The notes under the pieces were generated by a model. That model did not search any database. It was not told the origin of the DNA and saw only the letters and a list, made by a program, of their open reading frames with translations. From Microcaldota archaeon (GTDB lineage Archaea > Micrarchaeota > Micrarchaeia > Micrarchaeales > CABMGC01), in the NCBI GenBank assembly GCA_021817505.1, contig JAKAUU010000015.1, positions 1 to 49,455 on the forward strand: a stretch of 49,455 bases of DNA, written 5' to 3'. The translations under genes and the position numbers were made by a program. How positions within the stretch are numbered: position 1 is the stretch's first letter; each line of letters opens with the position of its first letter. Shown in pieces: positions 25,476 to 33,569 of the stretch.

Positions 25476-26168
25476 ATGGCGATCCAGGGAATGATTGAGG
25501 AAGCAGAGCAGAGGATAGACGTTGTCAGCCTCGTCTCAAAGGAGCCTACGTGGAAGGAGCTCCTCATAGAGCTTGTTGATAAGAACAGGATCGACCCGTG
25601 GAACATGGATATAGCGCAGATAGTTGACAATTATATGGAGGCTATAAAGGGGATGAAGAGCCTCGACCTCAAGGTTCCTGCAAACATAATGCTTGCCGCT
25701 TCAATACTGCTCAGGATGAAGAGCGCTTTGCTTGTGATAGCTCCAGAGGAGCCGGAGCCTGAACCGTATTATGAGAGCAGCGGCATAGAGAGGATAGAGG
25801 TAGAGCCTCTGAGCTTCAGATCAAGACTGCCCCCGAAGAGAAGGGTATCGCTCGATGAGCTCATAGCAGCCCTTGACGAAGCCATGAAGATAAAGGAGAG
25901 GAGAAGCTCGATCGCGTCTTTCGTCAGGCCGCCGATATCGTTTGAGGTGGGGAGCACCGATATAAAGGCAGATGCGGAGAAGGTCTATTCATACATAAAA
26001 GAGAGTGCTGATTCTGAGAATGTTGCCCTTTTCAGCTCCCTGGCCAAAGGCAGTGTGAACAATATCCTTCTGGGCCTTTTCATACCTATGCTATATCTGG
26101 CAAGCGAGGGCAGGATAGGCATTCGGCAGGATAAATTCTTTGACGAGATATTCATAACTGTAAATTAA
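25476..26168 (+). CDS. scpA: Segregation and condensation protein A
   Basis: A 230-residue ScpA, the kleisin that bridges SMC ATPase heads in chromosome condensation. The N-terminal PTWKELLIELVDKNRIDPWNMDIAQI and ILLRMKSALL motifs are characteristic of the family. The C-terminal winged-helix segment (SSLAKGSVNNILLGLFIPMLYLASEGRIGIRQD) contacts the SMC cap. The ATG at 25476 was chosen; an upstream TTG is less likely. It is followed 11 bp later by scpB, the usual operon. No smc gene is present in the window. Confidence 0.92.
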   Translation: MAIQGMIEEAEQRIDVVSLVSKEPTWKELLIELVDKNRIDPWNMDIAQIVDNYMEAIKGMKSLDLKVPANIMLAASILLRMKSALLVIAPEEPEPEPYYESSGIERIEVEPLSFRSRLPPKRRVSLDELIAALDEAMKIKERRSSIASFVRPPISFEVGSTDIKADAEKVYSYIKESADSENVALFSSLAKGSVNNILLGLFIPMLYLASEGRIGIRQDKFFDEIFITVN

Positions 26169-26179
26169 AAGGTGGGAGT

Positions 26180-26641
26180 ATGGATCAGGATAACGAGTAT
26201 AAAAAATTCATCGAAGCCGCTTTGTTCATGTCTTCAAATGCATTAGGGGCAAAGGAGATATGCAGCATTACCGGGATAGCCTCTCCAGGCATGGTGAACA
26301 AGCTGCTCAAGGATCTCCAGAATGATTATCAGGTAAGGGACAGCGCGATTGAGATAATAGAGATAGATAACAAATACATGCTTAGCCTTAGGGAGCCTTA
26401 TTCCAGAAAAGTAAGTTCGATGGCGACAGCTCCGGATATAAGCAGGGGTGCATTAAGGGTTCTTGCATATATCAGCAAGAACAACGGGGTTATGCAGAGC
26501 TCCCTGGTTAAGTCCTTCGGGTCAGGAGTGTACGAGTACACTAAGGAACTGGATGAGAAAGGATTTGTAGAGCGCAAGACCGTGGGAAGGAGCAGGAAGC
26601 TCATGGTGACGAGCAAATTCAGGGAGTACTTCAGCGCATGA
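26180..26641 (+). CDS. scpB: Segregation and condensation protein B
   Basis: A 153-residue ScpB made of two winged-helix domains; it binds ScpA and stabilises the SMC complex. The sequence has the expected N-terminal IEAALFMSSNALGAKEIC, and a second wing with RGALRVLAYISKNNGVMQSSLVKSFGSGVYEYTKELDEKGFVERK. It is slightly shorter than bacterial members, which is typical for archaea. A GGTGGGAG ribosome-binding site precedes the ATG. Its stop is 1 bp from the stop of the convergent adenosyltransferase gene. Confidence 0.9.
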   Translation: MDQDNEYKKFIEAALFMSSNALGAKEICSITGIASPGMVNKLLKDLQNDYQVRDSAIEIIEIDNKYMLSLREPYSRKVSSMATAPDISRGALRVLAYISKNNGVMQSSLVKSFGSGVYEYTKELDEKGFVERKTVGRSRKLMVTSKFREYFSA

Positions 26642-26642
26642 C

Positions 26643-27185
26643 TCAGTATTTAGGATGCTTCTCGGTTATGCCTGATTTATAGTTGGCATATAGCGCCGCT
26701 ACGAAAAGATATGATGAGAGCCTGTTCACGTATTTTCTGGCAGTATCGTCTATTTGATACCCTTCGGATGCCTTTACAAGGTCCCTCTCCGCTCTCCTTG
26801 CGGTGGACCTTGCAAGATGCAGGCTTGCCGCACCTTCACTGCCTCCTGGAAGAACAAACTCTTTCAGATCAGGCAGCTCTTTTGACATGCGGTTTATGCT
26901 CTCTTCGAGCCGCTTCACAGCGCCTTCATTTAGTACTGCCTTATCCAGACTTGGATTGGACAGGCTGGCAAGATTCGCGCCTATTATGAAAAGGTCGTTC
27001 TGGATTGATTCAAGCTCGCTTTTTACAGATTGCTCTTCAACCTTGCAGCAGGCCACTCCTATCGCGCTGTTCAATTCATCGACAGCGCCTATCGCCTCTA
27101 TTATGGCACTGCCCTTTGACACCCTGTTGCTGGAGATTATACCTGTATCTCCGTTATCCCCCGAACCCGTATAATATTCTGGCAT
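26643..27185 (-). CDS. Cob(I)alamin adenosyltransferase, PduO type
   Basis: A 180-residue PduO-type corrinoid adenosyltransferase, which transfers the adenosyl group of ATP to cob(I)alamin. Diagnostic segments are the N-terminal YYTGSGDNGDTGI (family: YTRTGDDGTTGL), GAVDELNSAIG, LPGGSEGAASLHLARSTARRAERDLV and YVNRLSSYLFVAA. The PduO P-loop-like N-terminus is slightly changed (GSGDNGDT). Its presence implies that a B12-dependent enzyme, such as a ribonucleotide reductase, is used, with corrinoid probably taken up from neighbours. It lies 3 bp before the end of the GGDEF gene on the same strand, so the two are probably co-transcribed. Confidence 0.93.
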   Translation of the reverse strand: MPEYYTGSGDNGDTGIISSNRVSKGSAIIEAIGAVDELNSAIGVACCKVEEQSVKSELESIQNDLFIIGANLASLSNPSLDKAVLNEGAVKRLEESINRMSKELPDLKEFVLPGGSEGAASLHLARSTARRAERDLVKASEGYQIDDTARKYVNRLSSYLFVAALYANYKSGITEKHPKY

Positions 27186-27188
27186 ACT

Positions 27189-28172
27189 TTACTCGCGCCT
27201 CTGGTCCTTAATATGCTTGCCGCCCTTCTTTATGGCCTTATCCGCTTTCATCTCGATTTCTGCGCTTTTAAATGCATCGTCCCTGAATGTGCCGACCTCT
27301 GCACGGGTTATTTCCATGTGGTCCTTAAGCATCTTTGGCTTCTCCACGTAACTTATGCCTGATCCCTTCTCAACGTGCCCAGGTATGCTCTCCGGAGCCG
27401 CTATCACGCATGCGCCCATTGCGCAGTCGACCCCCCTCACGCTCATGGCTTCGGACATCCTTTGGAGAATGGTCCTTACATTTTTTTGCACTTTTTCAGG
27501 ATTGCCGCTTGGAACTGTCGCTATGACCACGAATTCGTCGCCTCCTCGCCTGTAGCTGCCATCGAATTTGTATATTGAATCCTCGCTTCTGGTAGTCTCT
27601 TTTATCGCATCGGCAGCGTTGATGATGAGTTTGTCGCCTTCTGCATAACTTTTGTTGTCGTTCGTTGCCTTGAGGTTATTCAGGTCTATCACTATCAGTA
27701 CAAGATTGAGATCATGCCTCATTGCTGTTCCGAATGCCCTTGGGAAACCTATGTGATTGAATACTTCGACTCTCTCCAGCCCCGTTAGCCCGTCAATATG
27801 TGCGAACTTCTTCAGACGGTGGTTATCGTCTTGGAGCCGCTTGTTTTCCTTTTTTAATGTCTCGTTTTCGGCTGAAAGTGCCTTTATGTACTGTTCAGAC
27901 TCGTGCTGACGCACTGCAGCATCCGCAACTGTCTCTATAAGTTTCTGTTTGTCAGAATTCAGAGCTGCCGTTTCATCCACATTGCTTCTGTGTGAGATTC
28001 TAAGCTCATCCTCAAGTTGCTTTATTGTCTCCCTGAAAAATAACCTTTCCTGGTTGTGTGGCGAGAGGTGCGTCCTGTCTGCGTGTGCGCCATGCTGGTT
28101 TGTTGCTCTGGTCTTGCAATCCGTGCCTCTCCCTTCTGTTGCATCATGTGGTGTTTGCTTCTTTGTTGTCAT
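27189..28172 (-). CDS. GGDEF-domain protein with coiled coil
   Basis: A 327-residue soluble protein. Residues about 45-123 form a coiled coil (RETIKQLEDELRI, LSAENETLKKENKRLQDD), followed by a GGDEF domain starting at HIDGLTGLERV. The metal-binding Asp163 (VIDLNNLKATND), YAEGDKLI and the intact signature RRGGDEF (208-214) are present, as is the C-terminal ADKAIKKGGKH. Bacterial GGDEF domains make cyclic di-GMP. Such domains are rare in archaea, and no EAL or PilZ protein is visible here. An intact signature and catalytic acids suggest activity or nucleotide binding. The small insertion SIYKFDGSY before the signature is atypical. It is upstream of and probably co-transcribed with the adenosyltransferase. 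Origin from bacteria is plausible. Confidence 0.88.
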   Translation of the reverse strand: MTTKKQTPHDATEGRGTDCKTRATNQHGAHADRTHLSPHNQERLFFRETIKQLEDELRISHRSNVDETAALNSDKQKLIETVADAAVRQHESEQYIKALSAENETLKKENKRLQDDNHRLKKFAHIDGLTGLERVEVFNHIGFPRAFGTAMRHDLNLVLIVIDLNNLKATNDNKSYAEGDKLIINAADAIKETTRSEDSIYKFDGSYRRGGDEFVVIATVPSGNPEKVQKNVRTILQRMSEAMSVRGVDCAMGACVIAAPESIPGHVEKGSGISYVEKPKMLKDHMEITRAEVGTFRDDAFKSAEIEMKADKAIKKGGKHIKDQRRE

Positions 28173-28257
28173 TTTAACAATTCCTCAGTTTAATATGTAT
28201 TATCATGAAATATGTAAAACCCGGTCGCCTGCTGGTCCTAAAAGGACAAAAATAAAG

Positions 28258-28331
28258 CAGATGAGATGGAGTGGTGGGTTGGTTGGGGATACAAGAACAA
28301 GGCCCTTTCGGGCTTGCGTCCATCTCATCTG
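28258..28331 (-). ncRNA. Candidate structured RNA upstream of the GGDEF gene
   Basis: A 74-nt element closed by a perfect 13-bp helix (CAGATGAGATGGA pairing with TCCATCTCATCTG). On the minus strand it holds an inner hairpin CAAGCCC-GAAA-GGGCCTTG with a GNRA tetraloop and one bulged C, then an unpaired C/A-rich strand of about 26 nt. A TATA box at 28357-28366 on the same strand would place the RNA 5' end at the base of the long helix. Downstream lies a GTCC/GGAC hairpin and a T-rich stretch. It is either a free small RNA or the 5' leader of the GGDEF mRNA, whose start is 86 nt further. It is not a tRNA and does not match a known riboswitch that I can recall. The rest of the gap 28173-28545 contains only promoter-like AT-rich DNA. 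Confidence 0.6.
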
Positions 28332-28356
28332 ACTGGAATAGATATGAAATATTTAG

Positions 28357-28366
28357 TATATATAAA
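28357..28366 (-). promoter_or_regulatory. TATA box for the structured RNA / GGDEF transcript
   Basis: TTTATATATA on the minus strand lies about 25 bp before the first base of the long 13-bp helix, the normal distance between TATA box and start in archaea. It makes transcription beginning at the structured element likely. Confidence 0.55.
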
Positions 28367-28545
28367 CGAGCCCTTCCATGCTGCCTATAAATAGGGTTTA
28401 TCCTTTTTGAATAGGCATATTTCCATCTTTTACCCTATTTATTAATTAAAATCTGGTGCTTCATTACCCATCTACCTTGTTATTATCCGAAGGGCATATT
28501 TCAAAGTGTTACTTTTAAATATTAGTAGGCATAAGGTAATATCAG

Positions 28546-29958
28546 GTGGAGTTTTTGCCTAAGAAACTGCCTGAGAATATAGATAGAGCCGTTAAGAGGA
28601 TCAGGAAGGAGTACGGCCATTATGTAGAGGCGAAAATGCTCAGGGGCAGATACAGGCTCTTCCAGGCCACAAGCGTGTACAATCCTGAAAAGGGCAGGTC
28701 CGACAAGATAACAAAGTATTTGGGGTGGTTCACCGATGAAGGCCTGCTGATACCTGCAAACAGGAGGGATCCTGGTTCAAAGGAATTCATTGAACGCGAG
28801 CGCGAGGAGAAAGAGAGGATAAAGGCATTGGAAGAATCGGTAAAGAGCCTTGAGCAGAAGCATGTTGAAGAGAGCGTGCGCAAACGGGAGACTGAGAAGC
28901 ATGAGATGAACATACTGAAGGCACTTAGCATGGATGCACGCTCCACGATACCAGAGCTTGAGAAGGCTACGGGCATAAAGAGCACCGCGGTCAGCTACCA
29001 TAAGAGGAATCTGGAGAGGAGATACAATATCAAGTATACGCTCGAGATAGATATAGAAAAGTTCGGATACATAAACTACGTCGCATTTGCAGATTTTAAG
29101 GACAAGAAACCCGCATATAAGGAGATGAAGGGAGAGCTCGAGAAGCTTCCTTACGTACAGGCGGCGATGACCACGAACGGTACGCATGACATGGTAATCT
29201 TCCTTGTTGTCGAGGCTACGAGCAACGCAAGAGCCACTCTTTATCAGCTCACAAGGCATGCCTTCCCCTCATATGACATAGAATGGACGATGTCGCCGAT
29301 CTACTTCAGCAAGGGATTTGTGCCACTGCGTGATGAGTTCTTCGATATGCTCAAGGACAAGATATGGACAAGGACCAGGGCGAGGCCACGGCCCGGGCAT
29401 GACCAGATAACCGTGGTGGAGTATGATGTGCTTAAGGCTATGAACAGGAATGCTTCCTCCGATTTTGCTTCCATAGACAGGGCAATAGGTGCGGAAAGGG
29501 GCAGATCGAATTATGCTTATCACAGGCTTCTCGACAGAGGCATAATAAAGCGTGCCACGATAAACATGGAGAACCTTCACTCGAAATTCGACGTGCTTCT
29601 TGTAATGGACATAGTGAACATGAAGAAGTGGGAGCCCGCAAGGACGGAACTTCTCCTTGATGTTATAAGATGGAATAAGCGGCATTCTGACAAGTACTCT
29701 TTCGCATGTGACATAATGGCCCCGAAAGGGATGCTTGCGCTTACCCATGTTTTCGAGGGAGAGGATTTGGAAGAGGCCTCGGGAGAGCTTGCAGGAAAGA
29801 TGACAGGCGCAAAGATAGACAGTATGATAATTACAAAAACGCTGATAGGCTCTGCTGAGAACAGACTGTACGATCAGGAGCAGACTGTGCAGTATGAGAT
29901 ATTGATATCAGATTACAACTACACTCAGGATATGATACGCAGGGCTCTTGGCAACTGA
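28546..29958 (+). CDS. Large Lrp/AsnC-like winged-helix regulator with transposase-like N-terminus
   Basis: A 470-residue DNA-binding protein. The N-terminal region (about 20-72) reads RYRLFQATSVYNPEKGR then KITKYLGWFTDEGLLIP. This resembles the N-terminal module of IS1634/IS4-type transposases (vYevtSyrD...K.LG.iDeeG) and of some archaeal regulators. A charged coiled coil follows (about 84-120). Then an Lrp-type winged helix (about 122-165, ILKALSMDARSTIPELEKATGI) and a RAM/AsnC-like ligand domain repeat, and a second winged helix (about 300-340, VLKAMNRNASSDFASIDRAIG) with another RAM-like half. The start is GTG at 28546 (TTG at 28555 possible). It is probably a global regulator; its targets are unknown. 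No transposase catalytic domain is present. Confidence 0.72.
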   Translation: MEFLPKKLPENIDRAVKRIRKEYGHYVEAKMLRGRYRLFQATSVYNPEKGRSDKITKYLGWFTDEGLLIPANRRDPGSKEFIEREREEKERIKALEESVKSLEQKHVEESVRKRETEKHEMNILKALSMDARSTIPELEKATGIKSTAVSYHKRNLERRYNIKYTLEIDIEKFGYINYVAFADFKDKKPAYKEMKGELEKLPYVQAAMTTNGTHDMVIFLVVEATSNARATLYQLTRHAFPSYDIEWTMSPIYFSKGFVPLRDEFFDMLKDKIWTRTRARPRPGHDQITVVEYDVLKAMNRNASSDFASIDRAIGAERGRSNYAYHRLLDRGIIKRATINMENLHSKFDVLLVMDIVNMKKWEPARTELLLDVIRWNKRHSDKYSFACDIMAPKGMLALTHVFEGEDLEEASGELAGKMTGAKIDSMIITKTLIGSAENRLYDQEQTVQYEILISDYNYTQDMIRRALGN

Positions 29959-30153
29959 TGGATCAACCGGCCACTCCTCCTCCCATTTCGCCTAGCATAC
30001 ATATCATTTTATTAGTGATATTTAGTTTTAAAAATCTTTTGTACATGTTTTTTACCATTCGTCTCTTTTCCAGTGCCTGCCTCCGAGTTTTAAATCTATC
30101 CTGCATATCAATATTGCCATTTAATATGTGGATAACTGAAGCAGAGTGTTTGG

Positions 30154-30555
30154 ATGAGAGAGGAGCTTGAGAAGATATCCCTCGGGAAGCTGTTCAGCAT
30201 ACTTACCGAGTCTATGACCAAGATGGTCGACGGACTCAGAGGGCTCGTGAGCAGCAACAACCGGGTTGAAGACAGGGAGATAAGGGAGCTGAGGGAGCAC
30301 ATAAAGGAAAGGCTCGACAAAGGGGAGGAGCAGGTTGACAACCAGAAGATACTTAAACTGCTTAATCTGTTCTCGGAGAACAAGGAGGTAATCGAGTTCA
30401 TAAAGGAAGAGACTGAAGAGTGGCTGGAGCTTGTCGAGGCCATTGAGAAGCATGTCGAATCCGGTGGGAACAAGCTTACGAAAAGCGAGGAAGAGGAGAT
30501 AGAGGAGCTTAAGCTCCTTACAAAGAAGATAAGCAGCGCCTTGCGTAGCGAGTAG
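30154..30555 (+). CDS. Charged helical protein, unknown
   Basis: A 133-residue, strongly charged protein that I do not recognise. It is dominated by Glu, Lys, Leu and Ser in heptad-like arrangement (ELREHIKERLDKGEEQ, SEEEEIEELKLLTKKIS), so an antiparallel coiled coil or helical bundle is likely. The N-terminal ISLGKLFSILTESMTKMVDGL is amphipathic and might touch a membrane. A TATA-like TTTAATAT lies about 35 bp upstream. It is convergent with ValRS. No homologue is identifiable from sequence alone. Confidence 0.65.
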   Translation: MREELEKISLGKLFSILTESMTKMVDGLRGLVSSNNRVEDREIRELREHIKERLDKGEEQVDNQKILKLLNLFSENKEVIEFIKEETEEWLELVEAIEKHVESGGNKLTKSEEEEIEELKLLTKKISSALRSE

Positions 30556-30583
30556 CGGATACGTCGCACGCATAGCTTATTTT

Positions 30584-32959
30584 TTATTCCAGGTTATGGC
30601 ATGCCTTCAGGTCCTTTGAGAATTCAGCCAGTTCGGCAGGAATGCCCATCCCTTCGATCTTCGCATTTAGGGCTATGCCCTTCTCCTTCTTCGCCTTCCA
30701 TACCATTGAGTTGAATTCCTTTATCAGCTGTATCGAGGAGATATCCGAATTGACCTTCTCTGCCTTCGGAAACACCGCATTCTGCAGGTCAATGCCATAT
30801 CTTTCGCCTATTATCGAGCAAACCTGAGGTATTATCGGGTATTCCAGGATTATGAACCTCTCGAAGATATGGTATAGGGAGTATATTGCTGAATTCTTCT
30901 CCTGCTCCGTGAACCTGTTATCGGTATTGTAGGCCCTGTTCTTTACCATCTCCACATAATTGGATGCAAATTCCTCCCAGAGGAACTGCTTCAGTCCCAG
31001 TGCAGGCCTGAAGAAGTCGTACCTCTCATACTCCCTGTCGGCATACGAAGTAATGTCCTCGATATAATCTATGAAGAGCCTGTCAAGTTTCGTCAGCTCC
31101 TGAGGCCTCTCCGGCTTCTTGAACTGGAGTATGAACCTCGCTACATTCAATATCTTGTTTATCGTCTTGGCTTCGCCGCGTATCTTTTCCTTTGTGCATG
31201 AGATGTCCTGCTTGGATATGTCGCCTTCGCTTGCAACCCAGAGCCTGAACGCTTCTGCCCCGTACTCTTTTAGTATCTCCTGCGGATCCACCACATTTCC
31301 CAGGGATTTTGACATCTTCTGTCCCTTGTCATCCACTATGTGCTGGTGTATCCATGCGTCGTTGAAGCATGCCTTTCCTGTCTGCAGATAGCCCCTGAGC
31401 AGGGAGTAGTAGAACCATGTCCTTATGATCTCCTTGCCCTGCGGCCTCAACGATACTGGATAAGCTCGCTTGAATAAAGAGTCGTTGGAGCCGTATTTTG
31501 TTATGAACAGGTCGGATATCGATGAGTCGAACCATGTGTCGAAGACGCGCTCCTCGCCAGTCCATTTCGCATCCTTGAAATCGGAGACCCTTCCTATGTG
31601 CTTGCCGTTTCGCATCACATCGCTATCTTCAGGAGGGCCCTCCTTCCATGGCCTGAAGTATCTTCCTGGTTTAGGCAGAGCAACCATGTCTCCGGAATAC
31701 CATAAAGGTATTTCTGTGGCATAGAATCTTCTCCTAGATATGGGCCAGTCTATTGAGATCTGGTCTATCCATGATTCGAGGATCTTCCTTGCCTCTTCAG
31801 GATAGAAGTTTATCTGCTTCTGGAGCTTTAGCATATGCTCCTTGAGCTCGACCTGGCTGAGGTAGAATTCTGGCATTGCTATGAACTCTATCTCCACCTT
31901 GGACCTCTCCGATATGGGAGTCCTGTGCATTATCCTCTCCTGCTTTACTAGAAGGCCCTTCTCCTTGAGCGTTGCGATCATCTTCTCCCGTGCATCCTTG
32001 ACCTTCAGGCCTTTTAGGAAGCCGGCATTTTCATTCATGGTGCCATCCTTTTCTATGGCTATGACCACGTCCAGACCCATCTCCCTGAAGAATCTTATGT
32101 CGGTAAGGTCTCCGGCAGAGCACATCATCACGAGCCCGGTGCCCTTCTCCACCTGGGCGAAAGGATGCGGCATTATCCTGACCTCTTTCTCGAATATCGG
32201 AGTTATGGCAGTCTTGCCTTCCAGATGCCTGTAGCGCTCGTCATCAGGATTGTATATCACCATCTTGCATGTTGCTATCAGCTCCGGCCTTGTTGTCGCC
32301 ACAACTATCTTCTCCCCTGTTTCCTTAACGGCCCATTGAACGTGGTTGAATGTAGACTCTACATCGATATAGTCTATCTCATTGTCAGCAACCGTAGTCT
32401 GCAGCTTCGAGTCCCAGTTGCTAACCCTGTTGTCCTCGTAGACAAGGCCGCGCTTGTAGAGGTCTATGAACGTGGACTGGGTCAGCGACCTGAACTCCTG
32501 CGAATCCGTGAAATATACTGCGCCTATATGGCTTCCTGTCTTATAGGAAGTAAATGATATGCCGAGTTTTTCGAAGCTGTCAATAGTAGTAAGGGAGGTT
32601 TCCTCGAGGAGCTTCTCGCATGCGTTTATGAACTGCTCCCTGCTCACCTTAAATGCAGATATGTTGAATTTTTTCTCCGCGGCTATCTCGACAGGAAGCC
32701 CGTTCCTGTCAAGGCCCAGAGGGAATATGACTTCATAGCCCTTCATGCGCCTGTACCTGACGAACATGTCCATCATCGCATATGTCGAGGCATGGCCGAT
32801 GTGTATCGGCGAGTTTATGTAAGGGGGAGGAGTGTCTAGGGAGTATATCGTTTTTTTGGTATGCTCATTGAACGCATAGCGCTCTGCGTCGCGCCATTCT
32901 CTCGTTATCTCCAGCTCTGTGGATACGGACCAGTTCTTTATATCGTCAAATTTCACCAT
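30584..32959 (-). CDS. valS: Valyl-tRNA synthetase
   Basis: A 791-residue class Ia aminoacyl-tRNA synthetase that charges tRNA-Val. It has HIGH at 53-56 (PPPYINSPIHIGHAS), the long CP1 editing insertion (about 180-370, with VATTRPELIATC), and KMSKS at about 548-552 followed by LGNVVDPQEIL. A helical anticodon-binding domain forms the C-terminus. It is about 80-100 residues shorter than bacterial ValRS because the C-terminal coiled-coil arm is missing, as in other archaea. A tRNA-Val(CAC) gene lies at 9601. The gene is divergent from the uS15 operon with a 143-bp promoter region. Confidence 0.96.
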   Translation of the reverse strand: MVKFDDIKNWSVSTELEITREWRDAERYAFNEHTKKTIYSLDTPPPYINSPIHIGHASTYAMMDMFVRYRRMKGYEVIFPLGLDRNGLPVEIAAEKKFNISAFKVSREQFINACEKLLEETSLTTIDSFEKLGISFTSYKTGSHIGAVYFTDSQEFRSLTQSTFIDLYKRGLVYEDNRVSNWDSKLQTTVADNEIDYIDVESTFNHVQWAVKETGEKIVVATTRPELIATCKMVIYNPDDERYRHLEGKTAITPIFEKEVRIMPHPFAQVEKGTGLVMMCSAGDLTDIRFFREMGLDVVIAIEKDGTMNENAGFLKGLKVKDAREKMIATLKEKGLLVKQERIMHRTPISERSKVEIEFIAMPEFYLSQVELKEHMLKLQKQINFYPEEARKILESWIDQISIDWPISRRRFYATEIPLWYSGDMVALPKPGRYFRPWKEGPPEDSDVMRNGKHIGRVSDFKDAKWTGEERVFDTWFDSSISDLFITKYGSNDSLFKRAYPVSLRPQGKEIIRTWFYYSLLRGYLQTGKACFNDAWIHQHIVDDKGQKMSKSLGNVVDPQEILKEYGAEAFRLWVASEGDISKQDISCTKEKIRGEAKTINKILNVARFILQFKKPERPQELTKLDRLFIDYIEDITSYADREYERYDFFRPALGLKQFLWEEFASNYVEMVKNRAYNTDNRFTEQEKNSAIYSLYHIFERFIILEYPIIPQVCSIIGERYGIDLQNAVFPKAEKVNSDISSIQLIKEFNSMVWKAKKEKGIALNAKIEGMGIPAELAEFSKDLKACHNLE

Positions 32960-33033
32960 GATTTCCTATACTACTTTGAGTAAATAATTATATTGCTGCC
33001 GTTTCTTTCTTGGATTGAGGTTTTATAGCAATA

Positions 33034-33041
33034 CTTATAAA
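33034..33041 (+). promoter_or_regulatory. TATA box of the uS15-eS1 operon
   Basis: CTTATAAA lies about 27 bp ahead of the predicted transcript start near 33061, leaving a leader of about 42 nt that begins with the hairpin at 33066. Confidence 0.55.
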
Positions 33042-33065
33042 CGTTAGCAAGGAATTATATGAGTG

Positions 33066-33083
33066 CCAAAGCCTGAGCTTTGG
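33066..33083 (+). promoter_or_regulatory. Hairpin in the uS15 mRNA leader
   Basis: CCAAAGC and GCTTTGG form a perfect 7-bp stem with a CTGA loop in the short leader between the TATA box and the uS15 start codon. Ribosomal protein operons are often controlled by binding of the product to its own leader, so an autoregulatory role is plausible. Only the pairing is observed. Confidence 0.45.
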
Positions 33084-33102
33084 TTAGTTCTAAGTGTTTT
33101 TA

Positions 33103-33567
33103 ATGGCAAGAATGCACACTGGAAAGCATGGCAAAGCAAAGTCAAGGAAACCTGCTGCTGAACAGGCAGTACTACCTGAGGGAGCACCCTCGAAGGAAGA
33201 GGCAGCAAGGCTCATAACGGAGTATGCAAAGCAGGGGATGCACCATGCGGCAATAGGCCAGAAGCTGAGAGACGAGCACAACATACCTTATGTAAAGCAG
33301 TATTTCGGGAAGAGGCTGCACTCTGTTCTTGAGGAGCAGGAGGTAGCAGGAGAGTACCCTCAGGATTTCATGGATCTGCTTAAGAGTGCCGTCAAGATAA
33401 GAAGGCATCTGACAAAGAACAAGAACGATAAACACAATAGAACGAGCCTTACGAGGATCGAGTCCAAGATATGGCGCATGTCAAAGTACTACAAGAGGAC
33501 AGGCGCACTGCCCGAGGACTGGAAGTATGATCCTGAGAAGGCCGCATTGATAGTAAAAGGTAGCTGA
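33103..33567 (+). CDS. 30S ribosomal protein uS15 (S15P)
   Basis: A 154-residue archaeal/eukaryotic-type uS15 that binds the 16S central domain. The N-terminal MARMHTGKHGKAKSRKP and C-terminal RTSLTRIESKIWRMSKYYKRTGALPEDWKYDP are diagnostic of the archaeal form (family: RIHRLARYYKxxxxLPPxWKY). The ATG at 33103 was chosen because the conserved protein starts MARMHT; an upstream in-frame GTG is unlikely. eS1 begins 2 bp after the stop, so the pair forms an operon. An insertion of Ala/Pro/Glu (AAEQAVLPEGAPSKEEAAR) near residue 20 is common in archaea. Confidence 0.96.
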   Translation: MARMHTGKHGKAKSRKPAAEQAVLPEGAPSKEEAARLITEYAKQGMHHAAIGQKLRDEHNIPYVKQYFGKRLHSVLEEQEVAGEYPQDFMDLLKSAVKIRRHLTKNKNDKHNRTSLTRIESKIWRMSKYYKRTGALPEDWKYDPEKAALIVKGS

Positions 33568-33569
33568 TA

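Noticed and set aside
28258-28331. Cyclic-di-GMP (GEMM-I) riboswitch
   Set aside because: Only a GGACGCAAGCC fragment resembles the consensus. The two-helix layout and the other conserved strands of GEMM are absent.
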